A stretch of DNA of 64,000 nt, from positions 62,001-126,000 of the forward strand of contig JAILWG010000001.1 in NCBI GenBank assembly GCA_025699075.1, given 5' to 3'. Numbering within the stretch: position 1 is the first letter of the stretch; each line of letters begins with the position of its first letter. The notes under the pieces were generated by a model. That model saw only the letters and a program-made list of their open reading frames with translations. It did not search any database and was not told where the DNA came from. The DNA comes from Candidatus Nitrosopumilus sp. (GTDB lineage Archaea > Thermoproteota > Nitrososphaeria > Nitrososphaerales > Nitrosopumilaceae). Below, piece by piece: positions 60,785 to 64,000 of the stretch. Both the position numbers and the translations under genes were made by a program.

Positions 60785-60928
60785 TTATCCTCTGCCTATT
60801 CTGAAAATGGCAGTACTGCATGTTGGGCATGTGCCTTTGATTGCAGGTTTACCATTTTTCATGGTGTATGGTTTAGGGCCGCCGATTTCTCGTTTGTCTC
60901 GACACTTAACACAATATCCTATTGTCAT
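60785..60928 (-). CDS. DUF5679-like 47-aa zinc ribbon
   Basis: Reads MTIGYCVKCRDKREI, then the conserved KNGKPAIKGTCPTCSTAIFR and ends IGRG. The CVKC and CPTC pairs with the KNGxPA..G.CP.C.T..FRIG pattern are those of DUF5679. It is too short for the usual gene-calling limit, but the pattern is clear. The longer plus-strand frame over the same bases has no protein-like features. Confidence 0.8.
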   Translation of the reverse strand: MTIGYCVKCRDKREIGGPKPYTMKNGKPAIKGTCPTCSTAIFRIGRG

Positions 60929-61111
60929 AATTTCAATAGGCTCGATGTCATATTAGCGAGAACTTGTCGAACTTTTTTCACTATTAGACAAATCTCCGAT
61001 CCCATTAATCATGTTCCAGAACAATTTTTTTAGTATCGGGAATTTTTTTGACTAATTTAGAAACAAATCAATCGAATTTCTTAAATAATTAACAAATTTT
61101 TTTGCTAAAAA

Positions 61112-61540
61112 TTAACTTACACTGATCTGTATGTTGATTGGTTCTGCCAATGCTTTATGGTTGAATGGGAATCCTTCCCACAGAAAAATTTCTGCAGTAA
61201 ACTCTCCTGAGTCTTGTGGTACCCAAAATATTGATGTATTCCACTTTTGATATGGGTTTAATTTTCCACTAAACCAATCTACTTTTACCACGATGTCTTC
61301 GGAATTTTTGATTTGCACAAGATAGTAAAATGTTTGAGATTTTTCTTGAAGATTTGTAATGTCTGATGCAATTTGGATTTGTTGATCGACATTAATTTTA
61401 TTTCCAAGTGGTGCTCCAAACGCATTTACTAGTTTGGGTTCATCAATTAATGCCCTTTCTAATTCTGTTAATGCAAATGCTGGCGTAATGCTCACTGCAA
61501 TTACTACCAATACTAGTAATCCTATGCCCTTACCTAACAC
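61112..61540 (-). CDS. 142-aa exported hypothetical protein
   Basis: Signal peptide LLVLVVIAVSITPAFA (cleavage after Ala), then a short helix and a beta-sandwich-like part (QTFYYLVQIKNSEDIVVKVD, then EFTAEIFLWEGFPF). No cysteines. A fibronectin/DUF-like secreted domain; function unknown. Upstream of the GlcD-like gene on the other side of a 70-base gap. Confidence 0.75.
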   Translation of the reverse strand: MLGKGIGLLVLVVIAVSITPAFALTELERALIDEPKLVNAFGAPLGNKINVDQQIQIASDITNLQEKSQTFYYLVQIKNSEDIVVKVDWFSGKLNPYQKWNTSIFWVPQDSGEFTAEIFLWEGFPFNHKALAEPINIQISVS

Positions 61541-61610
61541 GATTTTTTGGACTTTTTTTACTTACAAAAGCCTTTCTGCATTGATTTTTTTGACTTTGTC
61601 TGTATATTAT

Positions 61611-63062
61611 TCAAAAACTTTCTAAATTTTTTATGATTGAACTTTTTGTACTGATGATTTTTCCTGGATTGAGTATATTGTCTGGATCAAAATATTTTTT
61701 GGTTTTTTTGAATAATTGATAGTTTTTTGCCCCATACTGTATTTTGATGAATTCTGAGCGGGCAAGACCATCTCCATGTTCTGCGGTAATAGTGCCTCCA
61801 ATCATTAAGATTTTATTAAAATATTCGATTGCAATTTTTTTGACTGTTTCAATTTCCTTTCTTTTTGAAATTAATCGTACATGCACATTACCATTCCCTG
61901 CATGTCCATACACAATTGATTTTGTTTTATATTTTCTATTTAGTTTATTTAAAATTGAAAATACTTTTGGCAGATTTTCTAAAGGAACTGCTGCATCCTC
62001 AATGATGTGTGGAATTCTGTTTTCTTTTTTAATTGATTTTAAACTATGATGCAATGATGAATCTCTATATCTCCACCATGTTGATATGTCTGCATCGTTT
62101 TCCAATGTTTTGATAATTTTACCTGTTGTTATTTTTTTGAATTTATCTGCATTGGAAACAATTTTTTCATCATATTCTACAAATAATACACATTTGCTTT
62201 TTTTATCAAATTTACATTTCATTTGATTAAATGTTGTTTTATCTACAAATTCAATTGCCGATGGATTCGTAGAATTGATGTCAAGACAGTTTTTTGCTGC
62301 CTTGATAATTGATTCATATTCTGTAACAAAAAGAATTCTCTTTTTTGGTTTATTTTTAATTTGTAATTTTGCAGATAATATTATTCCTAATGTCCCCTCA
62401 GAACCTATGAGTATTTTATGTGAATCTCTTTCTGTCTTTATTTTATCTAATCTATACCCTGATGAATTTTTAGATACATTTGGAAATTTTCTATTATCAA
62501 TATTTTTTGTAATTTTGATTATGTCTTTTGTTATTTTATTTTTTTCTGGCAATGTGATTTTTTTTGCATTTCCATCAACAAAGGTAATCTCACTGACATT
62601 ATCGATTACACTCCCGTACTTTAGACTTCTACTTCCACTTGAATTGTTTCCAAGCATTCCTCCCACCGAACAAAAAGATCCTATTGATGGATTTGGAGGA
62701 AAGAATTTCTTACTCTCTTCTAATTTTCTATCTAAATTTCCTTTTATTACCCCCGTTCCAACAGTAACATGATTTTTGTGTACTCTGATTGAAGTAAAAT
62801 TTTTCATGTCTAGAATTATTCCTGAATTCAAGGCACTTCCTACTAGTCCTGTACCTGCACCTCGCACTGTTACTGAAATCTTGTATTTTTTGGCAATCTT
62901 TACTGTGCTGATTACATCTTTTTCATTTTTAGGAATCACTATGATTTTTGGAATTATTTTATATGAACTTGAATCAACTGAATAGAATTCCCTGAATTCT
63001 TTATTGGATAATACTTTGCCTTGAATTTTTGATTCTAGTATTTTTAATACTGGTTTTTTCAT
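61611..63062 (-). CDS. FAD-linked oxidase, GlcD/D-lactate dehydrogenase-like
   Basis: 483 residues. The PCMH-type FAD domain has VTVRGAGTGLVGSALNSGII and CSVGGMLGNNSSGSRSLKYG; the C-terminal part has YGHAGNGNVHVRL (substrate and FAD His) and ITAEHGDGLARSEF, both typical. It should oxidise a 2-hydroxy acid such as glycolate or D-lactate, or a related acid. A separate iron-sulfur subunit (GlcF) is not seen here. The phosphoglycolate phosphatase elsewhere in the window makes glycolate a possible substrate. Confidence 0.88.
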   Translation of the reverse strand: MKKPVLKILESKIQGKVLSNKEFREFYSVDSSSYKIIPKIIVIPKNEKDVISTVKIAKKYKISVTVRGAGTGLVGSALNSGIILDMKNFTSIRVHKNHVTVGTGVIKGNLDRKLEESKKFFPPNPSIGSFCSVGGMLGNNSSGSRSLKYGSVIDNVSEITFVDGNAKKITLPEKNKITKDIIKITKNIDNRKFPNVSKNSSGYRLDKIKTERDSHKILIGSEGTLGIILSAKLQIKNKPKKRILFVTEYESIIKAAKNCLDINSTNPSAIEFVDKTTFNQMKCKFDKKSKCVLFVEYDEKIVSNADKFKKITTGKIIKTLENDADISTWWRYRDSSLHHSLKSIKKENRIPHIIEDAAVPLENLPKVFSILNKLNRKYKTKSIVYGHAGNGNVHVRLISKRKEIETVKKIAIEYFNKILMIGGTITAEHGDGLARSEFIKIQYGAKNYQLFKKTKKYFDPDNILNPGKIISTKSSIIKNLESF

Positions 63063-63071
63063 ATGATGAAT

Positions 63072-63992
63072 CTAGACCTTGATTCTATAGTAATCCCATC
63101 TTTCAGGATCAAACAATGTCACAAACTCTGCTTCTTCCTTGTCTATCCTTGCCCTGATGACGTCTCGTAATGCAAAACTTGTCATGAATTTAAATTTCAA
63201 AGAATTTGCTTGCATGATAAACATATGACGCATTTCACTACCTCCTTTCAATCCCCAATATCCCATCTTTAATGCCAAAGGTTCAAGGAAAATAGTATTT
63301 CCTAATCCATAGTTCTCATCCCTGATTTCTTCACGTAGCTTGTAATTTTCCAGTGGACCTCCTTTGGAAAATCCTATGATTTCCCCCTTTTTGTCATTCA
63401 GTCTCAATGTATTGATGATTATTTGTGGATCTTTGACTGATTCTTCAAATTTTTCTTTTTCAAATTGCAATGGTGTTGGTAGTTCTAAAAATATTTCATA
63501 TAGGGCATTGATGAATTTTGGATCTTTTCTTGTCGACATTGACTCTATTGTTGGAATTAATTTTAGATTTTCATATGAATAGTCTGCCTGAATTGTAATT
63601 TCTTGTTGTCTAATTTTCATAAATGATAATACGGTATCAAAGAAATTCTTTCTCATTTCTTTTGGAAGAACTTTGAGAATTCCTTTTGCCATATCTGTTT
63701 CTTTGTTTAGTAATTCTTCAAAATATGCAACTGCACTTCTTACAATTAATGATGGTCTCCATGCTAAAGCATGTGCATTCATTTTTGCCATTTCCATTGC
63801 CTTTGTAAAATCTCCTAATGCATATCCACTAACTCTATCTACTACTGACAGATACCATCCCATTTCCAATATGTGTTCTTGATACGATAGATTATTTCTT
63901 GTCAAATCTGAATTATCAAAAGCCTGCTGAATCTGTGCTTCTGCATTCTTCTTTAACTGCCCACTCCATGGATATGTTGTTCTTAAAATCAA
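63072..63992 (-). CDS. 306-aa hypothetical protein, possibly 5'-truncated
   Basis: Alpha-rich protein with motifs SYQEHILEMGWYLSVVDRVS, KVLPKEMRKNFFDTVLSFMK and a C-terminal alpha/beta region (MRHMFIMQANSLKFKFMTSF, then DPERWDYYRIKV). The TTG at 63992 is the only start, but the reading frame remains open into the window edge, so the true start may lie beyond it. Same strand as the GlcD-like gene, nine bases upstream of it, so likely co-transcribed. No family recognised. Confidence 0.65.
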   Translation of the reverse strand: MILRTTYPWSGQLKKNAEAQIQQAFDNSDLTRNNLSYQEHILEMGWYLSVVDRVSGYALGDFTKAMEMAKMNAHALAWRPSLIVRSAVAYFEELLNKETDMAKGILKVLPKEMRKNFFDTVLSFMKIRQQEITIQADYSYENLKLIPTIESMSTRKDPKFINALYEIFLELPTPLQFEKEKFEESVKDPQIIINTLRLNDKKGEIIGFSKGGPLENYKLREEIRDENYGLGNTIFLEPLALKMGYWGLKGGSEMRHMFIMQANSLKFKFMTSFALRDVIRARIDKEEAEFVTLFDPERWDYYRIKV

Positions 63993-64000
63993 TGCTTTGA

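Noticed and set aside
60773-61033. 86-codon plus-strand frame
   Set aside because: It is opposite the DUF5679-like gene; the conserved zinc-ribbon pattern lies on the minus strand.

Overview
The window is AT-rich, compactly packed archaeal DNA that best fits a marine ammonia-oxidising thaumarchaeon (Nitrososphaerota, Nitrosopumilus-like). The evidence is a set of archaeal information-processing genes (TFB, FEN1, TrmI, a DRG-family GTPase, a proteasome beta subunit, a type II tRNA-Ser without encoded CCA), the thaumarchaeal cell-division protein CdvA, F420 and thiazole biosynthesis, frequent TTG/GTG starts, probable leaderless promoters (TATA-like element about 25 nt before the start codon) and many tiny Cys-rich zinc-binding proteins. 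No rRNA, CRISPR array, insertion sequence or integrase was seen. The last gene may continue past the right edge.

Layout. 0-2 kb: two overlapping micro-genes, a HAD phosphatase and CofE. 2-7 kb: TFB followed by an unusual run of about fifteen small genes, most with zinc-binding cysteine/histidine patterns. 7-10 kb: TusA-like sulfur carrier plus cysteine synthase, then a thioredoxin reductase operon. 10-14 kb: a stress or dormancy block (CBS-domain proteins, three UspA proteins, an HPF/RaiA-like protein) ending in a malate/lactate dehydrogenase homologue. 14-19 kb: degenerate archaemetzincin-like protein, Thi4, siroheme nitrite/sulfite reductase with an overlapping rhodanese, TPR protein. 19-22 kb: a 549-residue collagen-like protein and an H1-like Lys/Ala-rich repeat protein. 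22-28 kb: DRG GTPase, phosphoglycolate phosphatase, ArgS, response regulator, small zinc proteins. 28-37 kb: TrmI, NAD(P)HX dehydratase, M20 peptidase, DoxX, proteasome beta, PUA protein, homoserine dehydrogenase, MsrB, a double-length ThyX-like protein. 37-43 kb: CdvA, acetyl-CoA synthetase, a second copy of the small-gene cassette, PAS protein, FEN1, tRNA-Ser(CGA). 43-51 kb: nitroreductase, Lrp-type RAM protein, SRPBCC proteins, a coiled-coil protein next to a JAMM protease, and an OppBC-type permease pair. 51-64 kb: duplicated zinc-ribbon/RGG protein, SWIM protein, ArsC-like protein, secreted proteins, a possible PD-(D/E)XK protein, PAC2 protein, SNF2 helicase, superoxide dismutase, a DUF5679 protein and a GlcD-like oxidase.

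The most unusual content is: (i) a cassette of a basic 36-37 aa peptide followed immediately by a C2H2 mini zinc finger with identical ligand spacing, present twice on opposite strands 35 kb apart; (ii) an uninterrupted run of about 122 Gly-X-Y triplets in a cytosol-like protein without a signal peptide; (iii) a proteasome beta subunit with Ala where the catalytic Thr1 should be; (iv) a Thi4 that carries Cys at the sulfur-donor position; (v) histone-H1-like basic repeats both as a stand-alone protein and as the tail of TrmI; (vi) two candidate structured RNAs. All functional names rest on reading motifs by eye; no database search was possible.
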